DNA from: a bacterium
GTDB taxonomy: Bacteria; Bacteroidota; Bacteroidia; Flavobacteriales; Schleiferiaceae
DNA: 64,000 bases
Direction: 5' to 3'
Assembly: GCA_016125155.1 (NCBI GenBank)
Contig: WGMI01000012.1
Span: 124,001 to 188,000 of the forward strand
Positions 26,306-35,321 of the stretch are shown in pieces. The notes below the pieces were generated by a model. The model did not search any database and was not told the origin of the DNA. It saw nothing but the letters and a program-made list of their open reading frames with translations. A program made the translations under genes and the position numbers. Each line of letters starts with the position of its first letter. The stretch's first letter is position 1.

Positions 26306-28516
26306 TTACTGCGCGGTGGGCACCCCGCCTCGGTACAGGTCCATTTCGCCGATCAAGTGTCCCGCTCCTGCGTAGCGATCGACCACAAAGAGCACAAAGC
26401 GAATGTCGACCATTATGTTTCGGCATATCGATGCGTCGTAGTTGACATCGCTCATGGTTCCTTCCCAAACGCGGTCAAAGTTGAGCCCGATCAGGCGGCC
26501 TTCTGCGTTGAGCGCAGGACTGCCCGAGTTGCCCCCTGTGGTGTGGTTCGAGGCAATAAAGCACAGTGGCATTTTACCGTTTTCCCCATAGGGCCCATAA
26601 GCATGCTCCTCTTCAAGTTGGCGTAGTTTTTCGGGCAGGTCGAATTCGTAGTCGCCGGGGCGGTATTTGTCGAGCATACCGCTCAAATAAGTCTGAGGCA
26701 AGTACGCCACCCCGTCTTTCGGGGAAAAGCCCGACACTTGCCCATACGACACCCTGAGGGTCGAATTGGCATCGGGGTAAAATCGAAATTCGGGCATCGC
26801 CTCGCGAATCATTCGGGTTTGTTCAGCCATCAATTGGGTCAACAGAGGGTCGAGCGCGGTAGATTGAGGTACGACGGTTTGTTGATACCACTGATTGCCC
26901 GAAGCCCAGAATTGAAACAGAGGATCTTTGGTCAATTGATCGAGTGCCTTTTGGCTGTTGGTACCCGCCGTTTTCAGCCAACGCTCGGCCTTTTTAGGAT
27001 CGGTCAGGATGCTGGGGGCGTAATACGTATCCCAAATATGGTTCCAATCTCCGCCCGATGCGGCTTTTTCAAAGGCCGAAAAGCCCGAGCTCGATCGGGT
27101 ATGCCGAGCAAACAAAGGCCAAATCTGCTGAAGGGTTTCCCGCTCAATCCGCATCCCCGCCGTATCCGAGGCCAATTTGAGGAGGGCTTGGAGTTCACTC
27201 AACACGGCTTCGGTGGCGGGTTCGCCTCTTTTAAGTCCGCTTCGGGTACCGAGGAATTCCATAGCGCGATAAGATGCACTTGCCGAGACGAGGACCTCGA
27301 GATAGGCCGTGCGCCACCGCAGGCCCTCTGCCCGGAGGCGGTATACCGAGTCGAATTGATTTTCGAGACGCGCATAGGCTGCTTTGGTGGTCTGTTGATC
27401 GGCCATGCGCTCCCTGAGTTCCGCATCGAAGCGCGCTTTTCGTTCGAGTCCCCCGCTGCGCCGTACACCCTGCATTTCGCCAATCCACTTTTTCCAGCCG
27501 TTCGCAATTTGGGCATATTGGGCCGCGTAGCGAATTCTCAGCGCATCGCTTTTGCGCATCCGCGCGTCGAGCACCGCGAGTCGGCGGTCGCGCACCGCTA
27601 CCCGGACAGAGTCCTCGATCTCCACAATTTGTCTCAGGCCCTCGGCGGGGAGGTATTCTTGGGTATAGCCCGGAAATCCATAAACGAGCGTGAAATCGCC
27701 CGGTTGAACCCCGCTCAATTCGATCTGCAAGGGGCGCTCCACCTGCAGCGGTCGGTTGGTTTCCGAAGGTTCTGCAGGTCGGTTGTCGGCATCGGCATAA
27801 ATGCGAAACAGACTGAAATCGCCGGTATGCCGCGGCCAAACCCAATTGTCGGTATCTGAACCAAACTTCCCGATGCTCGAAGGAGGGGCTCCGACCAATC
27901 GCACGTCCTTATAGGTTTCCGTGGCGATCAGAATGTATTGGTTTCCATAGTCAAAAGCCCGAAGTTCAAAGTCCCAGCTCGGCAATACCCCGTCCCATTC
28001 GGCTCGGGCCCGAGCCTCGAGGATTTTTTTGCGTTCGGTCAGTGCTTCGCGCAAAGCCCCAGGAGCGCTGTTTCGGTCGAGGTCATTGAGCACCCATTCG
28101 GTCACATCTTCCATGCGGCGCACGAACATGGCCACCAGGCCGGGGTTGTTTTTTTCTTCGGCCCGGTTCACGGCCCAGAATCCATCGGTCAACAAGTCGT
28201 TATCGACGCTGCTGTGTGCCTGTATGTTCGAATAGCCGCAGTGGTGATTCGTGAGCAGCAAGCCCTCGGACGATATCAGCTCGGCCGTGCATCCTCCGCC
28301 AAATCGAACGACAGCATCTTTCAAACTGCTCTGATTGACCGCATACACGTCGGCGGCGCTCAGGCGAAAGCCCAATTGCTGCATCTCGTCTTGATTGAGC
28401 GCCTCGAGGAGCATGGGCAGCCACATTCCTTCGACGGATTGTGCTGATCTAGGAAGGGTGCTGACAATCAGAGTTATAATCAAGGGAAGGCGCTGGAGCA
28501 GGCTGGAGATCGGCAT
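26306..28516 (-). CDS. dpp11: S46 family dipeptidyl-peptidase, DPP11-like (Asp/Glu-specific)
   Basis: 736 aa from the ATG at 28516, with a signal peptide (RLPLIITLIVSTLPRSAQS). It is a periplasmic exopeptidase of the chymotrypsin fold with an inserted helical domain. The catalytic His is in TNHHCGY (residues 89-95) and the Ser in TGGNSGSP. Eighteen residues after the catalytic Ser stands Arg in GLNFDRVWEG. In Porphyromonas gingivalis the same spacing separates Ser655 from Arg673, the residue that makes DPP11 prefer acidic P1 residues (Gly in DPP7). It frees dipeptides after Asp or Glu for uptake as amino-acid food. Confidence 0.9.
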   Translation of the reverse strand: MPISSLLQRLPLIITLIVSTLPRSAQSVEGMWLPMLLEALNQDEMQQLGFRLSAADVYAVNQSSLKDAVVRFGGGCTAELISSEGLLLTNHHCGYSNIQAHSSVDNDLLTDGFWAVNRAEEKNNPGLVAMFVRRMEDVTEWVLNDLDRNSAPGALREALTERKKILEARARAEWDGVLPSWDFELRAFDYGNQYILIATETYKDVRLVGAPPSSIGKFGSDTDNWVWPRHTGDFSLFRIYADADNRPAEPSETNRPLQVERPLQIELSGVQPGDFTLVYGFPGYTQEYLPAEGLRQIVEIEDSVRVAVRDRRLAVLDARMRKSDALRIRYAAQYAQIANGWKKWIGEMQGVRRSGGLERKARFDAELRERMADQQTTKAAYARLENQFDSVYRLRAEGLRWRTAYLEVLVSASASYRAMEFLGTRSGLKRGEPATEAVLSELQALLKLASDTAGMRIERETLQQIWPLFARHTRSSSGFSAFEKAASGGDWNHIWDTYYAPSILTDPKKAERWLKTAGTNSQKALDQLTKDPLFQFWASGNQWYQQTVVPQSTALDPLLTQLMAEQTRMIREAMPEFRFYPDANSTLRVSYGQVSGFSPKDGVAYLPQTYLSGMLDKYRPGDYEFDLPEKLRQLEEEHAYGPYGENGKMPLCFIASNHTTGGNSGSPALNAEGRLIGLNFDRVWEGTMSDVNYDASICRNIMVDIRFVLFVVDRYAGAGHLIGEMDLYRGGVPTAQ

Positions 28517-28630
28517 GGATGGGTTATTAGAAGAAGTGCAAAGAAGCAAATCCAAACAATATGCGCCTCATTTTGTCTTAATAGGGTCGTTTATGTGCTG
28601 CATTCTTCGTTTCATGAATACGCTCTGACC

Positions 28631-29095
28631 GTGCTCCATCAGTTTACCCGGGTTCAATGGCTGAACACCTCGCTCGAAGAAGCTTGGAATTTCTTTTCTT
28701 CCCCCAAGAACCTCCCACTCATTACCCCCCCCGATTTGGGGTTTCAGGTCTTGAGTGAGCTGCCCGACCGCATGTATGAAGGGCTTTTTATTCGCTACTC
28801 GGTCCGCCCCTTGCTCGGCATCCCGATGGAATGGGTCACCGAGATTACCAAAGTTGAGGAGGAGCGTTATTTTGTAGACGAACAGCGGTTGGGGCCCTAT
28901 TCAATCTGGCACCACGAACACCATTTTGAGCCCACAGACAAGGGCGTGCGGATGCTCGACCGCGTCAGCTATGTGGTGCCCATGGGATTGCTCGGCGATT
29001 GGGTCGCCCCCTGGCTCGTCAAACCACGATTGGAGCACATCTTTGCCTATCGCGAATCTCAGGTAGAACAGCGCTTTGGAAAGGTAGGACAATGA
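28631..29095 (+). CDS. SRPBCC-fold ligand-binding protein
   Basis: 154 aa from the GTG at 28631; a GTG at 28595 would add 12 residues. The conserved SRPBCC start (QWLNTSLEEAWNFFSSPKNLPLITPPDLGF) and the HHEHHFEPTDKGVRMLDRVSY segment match the COG4276-type proteins that are often encoded beside photolyase and carotenoid genes. The ligand is unknown; a lipid or chromophore is possible. Its stop overlaps the next gene by ATGA, and it is the first gene of a four-gene run that includes two photolyases. Confidence 0.8.
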   Translation: MLHQFTRVQWLNTSLEEAWNFFSSPKNLPLITPPDLGFQVLSELPDRMYEGLFIRYSVRPLLGIPMEWVTEITKVEEERYFVDEQRLGPYSIWHHEHHFEPTDKGVRMLDRVSYVVPMGLLGDWVAPWLVKPRLEHIFAYRESQVEQRFGKVGQ

Positions 29096-29688
29096 ATCGA
29101 GTGGTTTTTGGGATCGATTATGGCAGCAAACTTTCAGGGAGTACCGTCTTGTGCATCTTCGACCACGGGCGCATTCATTTTATGTCCGTCGACAAAGGGG
29201 TCGATGCCGATGTTTTTCTGCTGAACGCCGCTCAACACTTTAAACCTGAACGAATTGCTATTGATGCGCCCTTGAGCCTCCCCGGAGTGTATCAAGGTCT
29301 ATCGGGCTGCAACAATTACCATTTTCGTGCCGCCGATCTCGAACTCAATGCCATGAGTCCCATGTTTTTAGGCGGACTGAGTGCCCGCGCCATGCAGTTG
29401 ACGGCCAGTTTAAGACAGAACGACATAGAGGTGCTCGAAACCTACCCCCGTGCTTTGGCGCGGCATCTCAAACTGGAACCCCTGGGCTATCAAGGAAGCA
29501 AATTGGCGCTGGTGCAGTGTCGTACCCAGTTGCGGGCCTTGCTCAATCCGGCCATTGGACTCGATTGCGGAGATGTGACAGATTGGCACCACCTCGATGC
29601 CCTGTTGGCCCTGATGTCTTGTCTCAACTATACCGCCGGAACGCATCAGGCCTTTGGTCGTCCCGACGAGGGGCAGATCGTTGTTTGA
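29092..29688 (+). CDS. DUF429-like predicted nuclease (RNase H fold)
   Basis: 198 aa from the ATG at 29092, overlapping the SRPBCC stop. It opens NRVVFGIDYGSKLSGSTVLCIFD, the first strand pair and acidic residue of RNase H-like folds, followed by IAIDAPLSLPG with a second Asp and a late DWHHLDALLALM with a third acidic pair. This is the DUF429 pattern (predicted RuvC-like nuclease). A role in DNA repair would agree with its place between SRPBCC and photolyase genes, but activity is only predicted. Confidence 0.7.
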   Translation: MNRVVFGIDYGSKLSGSTVLCIFDHGRIHFMSVDKGVDADVFLLNAAQHFKPERIAIDAPLSLPGVYQGLSGCNNYHFRAADLELNAMSPMFLGGLSARAMQLTASLRQNDIEVLETYPRALARHLKLEPLGYQGSKLALVQCRTQLRALLNPAIGLDCGDVTDWHHLDALLALMSCLNYTAGTHQAFGRPDEGQIVV

Positions 29689-29709
29689 ACCGTTGCAAAT
29701 GCGCTTCCC

Positions 29710-31284
29710 ATGAACGACTTCTTGCCGAAGGCCGCCCTGGGCATGGCACCCGCCAAATCGCTGCGGTTGGTGTTGGGCGATCAACTCAATCCGCGTCATT
29801 CCTGGTATCGTACCCCCGACGATTCCGTGGTCTATGGGCTGATGGAAATCCGAACCGAAACCGATTATGTCGAACACCACATTCAAAAGGTGCTGGGCAT
29901 TTTTGGCGCCATGCGGCGGTTTGCTCATTTTCTGCTCGCAAACGGGCACAGAGTCGTGTACCTGTGCATCAACGACCCTGAAAACAAACAGGACTTTTTC
30001 GAGAACCTCAAAGCGTGGCAGGTGTGCACCCAAGCTGAAGAATGGTCTTATCAGGAACCCGACGAATACCGACTCCACGTACTTTTTAAAACAAAGTCCT
30101 TAGAGTGGGGCTTTCCCTGCACTGCGGTTTCATCGGAGCATTTTTTCCTCGATCGGTCTGAATTGTCTGATTGGCTTCCCCCGAACAAGACGCCTTTGAT
30201 GGAGCGCTTTTACCGCAAAATGCGGCTTAAGACGGGCTATTTGATGAGCGGCAGTCAGCCCGAAGGCGGGCAGTGGAATTTCGACCACGAGAACCGTTCC
30301 GCCGTCCCCAAAGGAGCGCATGTGCCCGAGCCCTTGTTGTTCCGACACGATCTGCGCAGGCTGGAACAAGAAATCTCGGAAGCCGGAATTCGCACGGTTG
30401 GCAGGGTAGAGGCAGAGTCGTTTGTATGGCCCCTCGACCGCACCGAGGCCCTGGCCCTGCTCCACGATTTTGCCGAGCGCTTGCTCGCTCAATTTGGGCG
30501 CTATCAGGATGCCCTTAGTGAGCAGTCTTGGAGCCTGTGGCACAGTAGATTGTCCTTTGCGCTCAACCTCAAAATGCTCAGTCCAGCAGAGGTGGTCAAA
30601 CGCTGTGAACAGGCCTTTCGGGAGCGTCCTGAGGCCATAGGCATCGCGCAAATCGAAGGGTTTGTGCGTCAAATTTTGGGGTGGAGGGAATACGTCCGCG
30701 CGCTCTATTGGACCCGGATGCCCACGTACGGTACCTTGAACTTCTTCGAGGCCGGCCGGCCCTTGCCTTCATGGTATTGGACGGGGCAGACCCGGATGCG
30801 GTGTCTACACCAAGCCATCGAGCAAACCCTCGAACACGCCTATGCCCACCACATTCAACGCCTGATGGTGACCGGCAATTTTGGGCTCTTGGCGGGCATC
30901 GATCCCGACGCTCTGGATCGATGGTATTTGGGCGTCTACATCGATGCCTTCGAGTGGGTGGAGTTGCCCAACACCCGGGGTATGAGTCAATACGCCGACG
31001 GAGGCATCATGGCGAGCAAGCCCTACGCGGCCTCGGCCAACTACCTGAAAAAACAAGGCGACCATTGCCGGAATTGTTTCTACGATCCCAACGACCGGGT
31101 CGGGCCCCGCGCCTGTCCGTTCAACAGCCTGTATTGGGATTTTATAGATCGAAACCGCCCTGTGCTCGAGCGCAATCCGCGCATGGGGATGGTCTACCGC
31201 AGCCTTGACAAGAGGGCGCCCGAAGAGCGCGATCGGTTTCGGGCCAAGGCGGCTGCGCTTTTGGATGATATCGAATCTCTGTGA
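29710..31284 (+). CDS. phrB: iron-sulfur bacterial cryptochrome/photolyase (FeS-BCP, (6-4) photolyase type)
   Basis: A 524-aa flavoprotein of the cryptochrome/photolyase-related group. It opens LRLVLGDQLNPRHSWY. Four cysteines at residues 365, 453, 456 and 469 match the spacing of the [4Fe-4S] ligands of Agrobacterium PhrB (350, 438, 441, 454), each offset by exactly 15. The C-terminal FAD region contains LMVTGNFGLLAG, EWVELPNTRGMSQYADGGIMASKPY and NYLKKQGDHCRNC. Such proteins repair (6-4) photoproducts in DNA with light. Its stop overlaps the next photolyase gene by GTGA. Confidence 0.93.
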   Translation: MNDFLPKAALGMAPAKSLRLVLGDQLNPRHSWYRTPDDSVVYGLMEIRTETDYVEHHIQKVLGIFGAMRRFAHFLLANGHRVVYLCINDPENKQDFFENLKAWQVCTQAEEWSYQEPDEYRLHVLFKTKSLEWGFPCTAVSSEHFFLDRSELSDWLPPNKTPLMERFYRKMRLKTGYLMSGSQPEGGQWNFDHENRSAVPKGAHVPEPLLFRHDLRRLEQEISEAGIRTVGRVEAESFVWPLDRTEALALLHDFAERLLAQFGRYQDALSEQSWSLWHSRLSFALNLKMLSPAEVVKRCEQAFRERPEAIGIAQIEGFVRQILGWREYVRALYWTRMPTYGTLNFFEAGRPLPSWYWTGQTRMRCLHQAIEQTLEHAYAHHIQRLMVTGNFGLLAGIDPDALDRWYLGVYIDAFEWVELPNTRGMSQYADGGIMASKPYAASANYLKKQGDHCRNCFYDPNDRVGPRACPFNSLYWDFIDRNRPVLERNPRMGMVYRSLDKRAPEERDRFRAKAAALLDDIESL

Positions 31285-32810
31285 GTGAGTGCCTTACCCT
31301 CGTTTGGTTCAAACGGGACCTCCGCATTTTGGATCATCCTCCTTTGGCAAGGGCCCTGGAAATGGGCGACCCAGTCATCGGCGTCTATCTCTGGGAACCC
31401 GGAGGGCGCCAGTGTCCCGATTTCGACCCCCGCCATGCCCGCTTTGTGGCCCAAAGTCTGGACGATTTGCGCTCGGCACTTTTTACCTGGGGGGTGCCCC
31501 TGTTCGAAGTGGAGTCCGAGGCCCTTGCTTTCTTTGAAAAGGCGTGTTCGGTTTGGGGCACATACCGGGTTTTCAGTCACCAGGAGGTCGGCAATGCGTG
31601 GAGTTTTCACCGAGATGTCTACTTAAAAGGCTGGTTTCACGACCACGGCATCGATTGGATCGAGTGGGCCGAACCCGGATGGGAACGCGGATTGAAACAC
31701 CGACTCGGTTGGGACCAGCGATGGGGCCAGGCCATGCGTCAACCCGTATTCGCATGCGCACAGCGTGCGCCCGCGTCTACTTGGGATTGGGCCAGCCATT
31801 GGGCGGGCGGGGAAGATCGCCCCGAATGCGCTCGTGGAGCGGCCCCGAATTTCCAGCAGGGGGGAACCACCCGGGCCTTGACCCAGCTCGACTATTTTCT
31901 AGCCAACTCGGTGGGGTCGTATCGGGCGCATTTGTCCAAACCCATGGAAAGCCGCGACTCGTGTAGCCGTATGTCTCCTTATTTGGCCTGGGGCAATCTC
32001 AGTTTGCGATGGGCGTTTCAGAGGGCCTTGACCGAACTCGAAAGCGGTCAAAACAAGGCGGGCATTCGCGCCTGGGCGAGCCGGTTGCACTGGCAGTCTC
32101 ATTTTGTGCAAAAATTCGAATCCGAGTCGCGCATGGAGTTCGAAGACCTCAATCGGGGGTTTTCTTCCTTGGGTCGCGCACATCGCCCTGACCGTTTCGA
32201 GGCCTTTGTTCAGGGACAAACCGGATATCCGCTGGTCGACGCCAGCGTTCGCTGTCTCTCGTCTACGGGCTATCTCAACTTCCGAATGCGCGCCATGCTG
32301 GTCAGTTTTGCCACGCATTGGCTCAGACTGCCTTGGCAATCGGTCGCCCCCGTTATGGCGCGGTGGTTTCTCGATTATCTGCCCGGCATTCACTACCCTC
32401 AACTGCAAATGCAAAGCGGAACCACCGGCATCAATGCCCTTCGGGTCTACAATCCCATCAAACAGGCATTGGACCACGATCCCCAAGCCCGATTTGTCCA
32501 ACTTTGGGTACCAGAATTGGCCAATTTGCCCCCGGAATTGGGGCTTCAACCTTGGACCATTTTGCCTATGGAAGAGCTGTTCTACGGATTCCGAAAGGGA
32601 AAGGACTATCCCGAGCCCGTAGTCGATTTTCGTTCGGGTATTGCGTTCTCCGCGGAATGGCACGCAGCGCGAAAAAGCCCCCAGGTGTTGGCCGAAAACC
32701 GCCGCATTTTGGCACGACACACCACCCCCGATCGCTCAGTTAACCGAAGGAGCCGAACGGTGCTCAAGGATCCTCGCCAAGCGAATCCGCAGCATCCGGA
32801 AGGCGTTTGA
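31281..32810 (+). CDS. cryptochrome/deoxyribodipyrimidine photolyase family protein
   Basis: 509 aa from a GTG at 31281 overlapping the previous stop. The N-terminal antenna domain starts LTLVWFKRDLRILDHPPLARAL. The C-terminal FAD domain contains TRALTQLDYFLANSVGSYRAHLSKPM, SPYLAWGNLSLRWAF, the substrate/FAD stretch GQTGYPLVDASVRCLSSTGYLNFRMRAMLVSF and MQSGTTGINALRVYNPIKQ. This combination fits a CPD photolyase or photolyase-like cryptochrome of the Bacteroidota branch; activity cannot be decided here. The last 47 nt overlap the convergent nhaC gene. Confidence 0.92.
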   Translation: MSECLTLVWFKRDLRILDHPPLARALEMGDPVIGVYLWEPGGRQCPDFDPRHARFVAQSLDDLRSALFTWGVPLFEVESEALAFFEKACSVWGTYRVFSHQEVGNAWSFHRDVYLKGWFHDHGIDWIEWAEPGWERGLKHRLGWDQRWGQAMRQPVFACAQRAPASTWDWASHWAGGEDRPECARGAAPNFQQGGTTRALTQLDYFLANSVGSYRAHLSKPMESRDSCSRMSPYLAWGNLSLRWAFQRALTELESGQNKAGIRAWASRLHWQSHFVQKFESESRMEFEDLNRGFSSLGRAHRPDRFEAFVQGQTGYPLVDASVRCLSSTGYLNFRMRAMLVSFATHWLRLPWQSVAPVMARWFLDYLPGIHYPQLQMQSGTTGINALRVYNPIKQALDHDPQARFVQLWVPELANLPPELGLQPWTILPMEELFYGFRKGKDYPEPVVDFRSGIAFSAEWHAARKSPQVLAENRRILARHTTPDRSVNRRSRTVLKDPRQANPQHPEGV

Positions 32811-34227
32811 TTCGAATGCCGAGGTAGGCGACCACCAGCGTGGTGATTGGGCTGAGCCAGTTGAATACGGCATAGACAAAATACTCGCCCGTGGCCACGC
32901 CCAAAACACCGCTTTGATAGGCCCCGCAGGTGTTCCAAGGCACCAGTGCAGAGGTCACCGTACCCGAATCTTCGAGGGTTCGGCTCAGGTTGACCGGGGC
33001 CAGTCCCCGCTGTTTGAACAAAGGCGCGTACATCCTTCCTGGCACGACGATGGACAGGTATTGGTCGGAAGCCGTGAGGTTAATGCCCAAGCAGGTAGCC
33101 ACCGTGCTCGCGAACAGCGAACGATCGGTTTTGGCCCGCCTCATGAGCGCATCGCCCAAACACTGCAAGAATCCCGCGCCTTCCATAGCTCCACCAAACA
33201 CCATGGCGCTGACAATCAGCCAAATGGTACTTAACATCCCCTGCATTCCCTTCGATTTGAGCAGGGTGTTGATTTGAGAATCCCCCGTTTCAATCTGGGT
33301 TTCAATGGTCAAGGCATCCATCAAAACCCGATAACCCGACCTAAAGTCGATGGCGCCCAAAGCCCTGAGAGCTTCTTGTTGAAAGAACCCCGCCACGACC
33401 AATCCGGCGAGCGCCCCGGCGAGGATGGCCGGGATGGCGGGTACTTTTCGGACAATCAAAACAATCACCAACAACGGAGGGGCGAACACCCAGGGCGAGA
33501 TGGCAAAGTGTTCCGCAATCCTTGCTTGCAACACTTCGACCCCAGTTTCTGTATGGGTAGCGTCGACGCCCATCGAAAGCGCGACAAAGACGATCAAGGC
33601 GACCAACAACGTGGGGATCGTCGTGAAGAACATGTATCGAATGTGGTCGAACAAATCGGCCTCGGCCATGGCTGGAGCCAGATTGGTGGTATCCGACAAA
33701 GGCGAAATTTTATCGCCGAAGTAGGCTCCAGACACGACCGCGCCGGCCGTCATGGCCGAAGAAAGGCCCATGCCTTCTCCCACCCCGATCAGCGCAATGC
33801 CCACGGTGGCTGCCGTAGACCACGAACTCCCGGTTACGATCGAGACGGCCGAGCAGATCAACAACGTGGCGGGTAAAAAAAAGGAGGGACGCAAAAAGTC
33901 CAGACCGAAGTAGATCATCCCGGGAATGACCCCTCCGATCAGCCAAGCGCCCGAGAGCGCTCCAATCAGGAGCAAAATAATCAGGGCCGAACCGGTTTGT
34001 CCAAGGCTATGACTCACCGAGTCAAACAAATGAAGCCAAGTGACCCCGTTTGAGCGGGCCAAGAGCATGGCGACAAAGCCACTCAAGAGTAATACCATTT
34101 GGTTCGCGCCCCCAATACTCGAATCTCCATAGACCCCGAGCACATTGAAGCTCAAAAGGGTCATCAAGAAGAGAACCGGTACAAGCGCTTGCAAGAGACG
34201 AGGCGGACGGGTAATCGCGGGGTTCAC
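32764..34227 (-). CDS. nhaC: Na+/H+ antiporter, NhaC family
   Basis: 487 aa from a GTG at 34227, with about 11-12 hydrophobic helices. Family landmarks are GALSGAWLIGGVIPGMIYFGL, SVSIVTGSSWSTAATVGIALIGVGEGMG (here CSAVSIVTGSSW), AYFGDKISPLSDTTNLAPA, and a C-terminal SDQYLSIVVPGRMY with EDSGTVTSALVPWNTCGAYQ. These are the conserved NhaC charged and small-residue segments. The protein exchanges sodium for protons across the inner membrane. It is preceded by a TrpG-type amidotransferase gene 23 bp upstream in the same orientation. Its 3' end overlaps the photolyase gene on the other strand. Confidence 0.93.
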   Translation of the reverse strand: MNPAITRPPRLLQALVPVLFLMTLLSFNVLGVYGDSSIGGANQMVLLLSGFVAMLLARSNGVTWLHLFDSVSHSLGQTGSALIILLLIGALSGAWLIGGVIPGMIYFGLDFLRPSFFLPATLLICSAVSIVTGSSWSTAATVGIALIGVGEGMGLSSAMTAGAVVSGAYFGDKISPLSDTTNLAPAMAEADLFDHIRYMFFTTIPTLLVALIVFVALSMGVDATHTETGVEVLQARIAEHFAISPWVFAPPLLVIVLIVRKVPAIPAILAGALAGLVVAGFFQQEALRALGAIDFRSGYRVLMDALTIETQIETGDSQINTLLKSKGMQGMLSTIWLIVSAMVFGGAMEGAGFLQCLGDALMRRAKTDRSLFASTVATCLGINLTASDQYLSIVVPGRMYAPLFKQRGLAPVNLSRTLEDSGTVTSALVPWNTCGAYQSGVLGVATGEYFVYAVFNWLSPITTLVVAYLGIRIKRLPDAADSLGEDP

Positions 34228-34250
34228 CAGGGCAAAATAGGGCGGAATCC

Positions 34251-34817
34251 TCAGCGCATCGCAGTGAAATTGTAGAGCAGTGCCATGCCGTGGCTGCTGA
34301 GAATCGACTCCGGGTGGAATTGGACCGCGAAAACCCCTCTTTGAACGTCTTCAAACGCCATCAAAACCCCGTCCGCATCAGTGGCCAATACCTGAGCGTG
34401 GAGCGAATGGGGATCAATCGCCCAGCTGTGGTACAGTCCGACGTGTACGACCTCTGTGCGCAAGCCACTCAGCAAGGTGCCTTCTCGCTCTATGTCAAGT
34501 CGGCCTTGGCGACCATGGCGAACCTCGGGCAACAAATACAACCGACCCCCCAAGGCCTCGCCCAAGGCTTGGTGCCCCAAACACACCCCGAGGATGGGTA
34601 CCTTTCCCATTCGATCCTCAATCAGCTCTGGTGTGATGCCCGCTTGAGCAGGAATGCCCGGACCCGGAGAAATCACCACCCGGCGATAGGGACGGGCCTC
34701 GGCCAACCCGATGGCATCGTTGCGCACTACATCCACCTTAGCTCCGGCGGCGCGCAGGCAATGGGCCAGAATATGCGTGAACGAGTCGTAGTTGTCGACG
34801 AGCAACAGGTCTTTCAA
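34251..34817 (-). CDS. pabA: glutamine amidotransferase, anthranilate/aminodeoxychorismate synthase component II
   Basis: 188 aa from a TTG at 34817 (KDLLLVDNYDSFTHILAHCL). Class I amidotransferase motifs: VVISPGPGIP, the nucleophile Cys in GVCLGHQALGEALGG, and the His-Glu pair in VQFHPESILSSHG. It supplies ammonia to a chorismate-using partner, either PabB (folate) or TrpE (tryptophan). No trp or pab synthase subunit lies nearby, which leans towards the shared or folate form. Its start is only 57 bp from the divergent ridA start. Confidence 0.9.
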   Translation of the reverse strand: MKDLLLVDNYDSFTHILAHCLRAAGAKVDVVRNDAIGLAEARPYRRVVISPGPGIPAQAGITPELIEDRMGKVPILGVCLGHQALGEALGGRLYLLPEVRHGRQGRLDIEREGTLLSGLRTEVVHVGLYHSWAIDPHSLHAQVLATDADGVLMAFEDVQRGVFAVQFHPESILSSHGMALLYNFTAMR

Positions 34818-34874
34818 AAGCGGAATTTCAGGGGTTCAAATATGCTATTTTACGCCCCTCAAATCCCCATATCC

Positions 34875-35255
34875 GTGAAGCGCATCCTCCTCTCTCCACA
34901 GGCTCCGGCCCCCATTGGCCCATACAGCCAAGCTGTTCAGGTCGGTTCTATGGTTTTTTTAAGCGGTCAAATAGCGCTCAATCCGGAAAATGGCAAACTC
35001 ATAACAGGCGATATCCGCATCGAAACGCGGATGGTGCTCGAAAACCTCGGGGCCGTCCTTAAAGCCGCGGGGTTGGGATTTTCCGACGTGGTCAAGTGCA
35101 GTATTTTCTTGGCCGATATGGGGCATTTTCCCGCAGTCAACGAGGTATACGCAGCGTATTTTCCCACGGAGCCACCCGCTCGGGAAACGGTGGAAGTGAA
35201 GGCCTTGCCCAAAAATGCCAACATCGAGATCAGCGCAATAGCCGCTATAGGTTGA
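34875..35255 (+). CDS. ridA: RidA family reactive intermediate deaminase
   Basis: 126 aa, the family's normal length, from a GTG at 34875 (VKRILLSPQAPAPIGPYSQAV); an ATG at 34842 would add 11 non-conserved residues. The conserved GQIALNPENGKL, LKAAGLGFSDVVKCSIFLADM, and the C-terminal signature PARETVEVKALPKNANIEISAIA (with the active-site Arg) are present. RidA hydrolyses 2-aminoacrylate-type enamines that leak from PLP enzymes. It is followed by lpdA after a spacer holding a separate promoter. Confidence 0.95.
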   Translation: MKRILLSPQAPAPIGPYSQAVQVGSMVFLSGQIALNPENGKLITGDIRIETRMVLENLGAVLKAAGLGFSDVVKCSIFLADMGHFPAVNEVYAAYFPTEPPARETVEVKALPKNANIEISAIAAIG

Positions 35256-35280
35256 GGCCCGTCCCGCTGCGCTATTTTTG
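35251..35280 (+). promoter_or_regulatory. putative promoter of lpdA
   Basis: GTTG at 35251-35254 and TATTTTTG at 35273-35280 (full match to TAnnTTTG) are 18 nt apart. The -7 element is 41 nt upstream of the lpdA ATG and lies after the ridA stop. Confidence 0.45.
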
Positions 35281-35321
35281 AAACCGCGGAACCCGTTGGT
35301 TCACGCTTTGATTCGCCTACT

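Noticed and set aside
28570-28583. Possible third copy of the CarH-like dyad upstream of the SRPBCC-photolyase operon (ATTTTGTCTTAATA).
   Set aside because: Only the TAATA half-site fits with the right spacing; the other arm matches two of five bases. Not enough to claim shared control.
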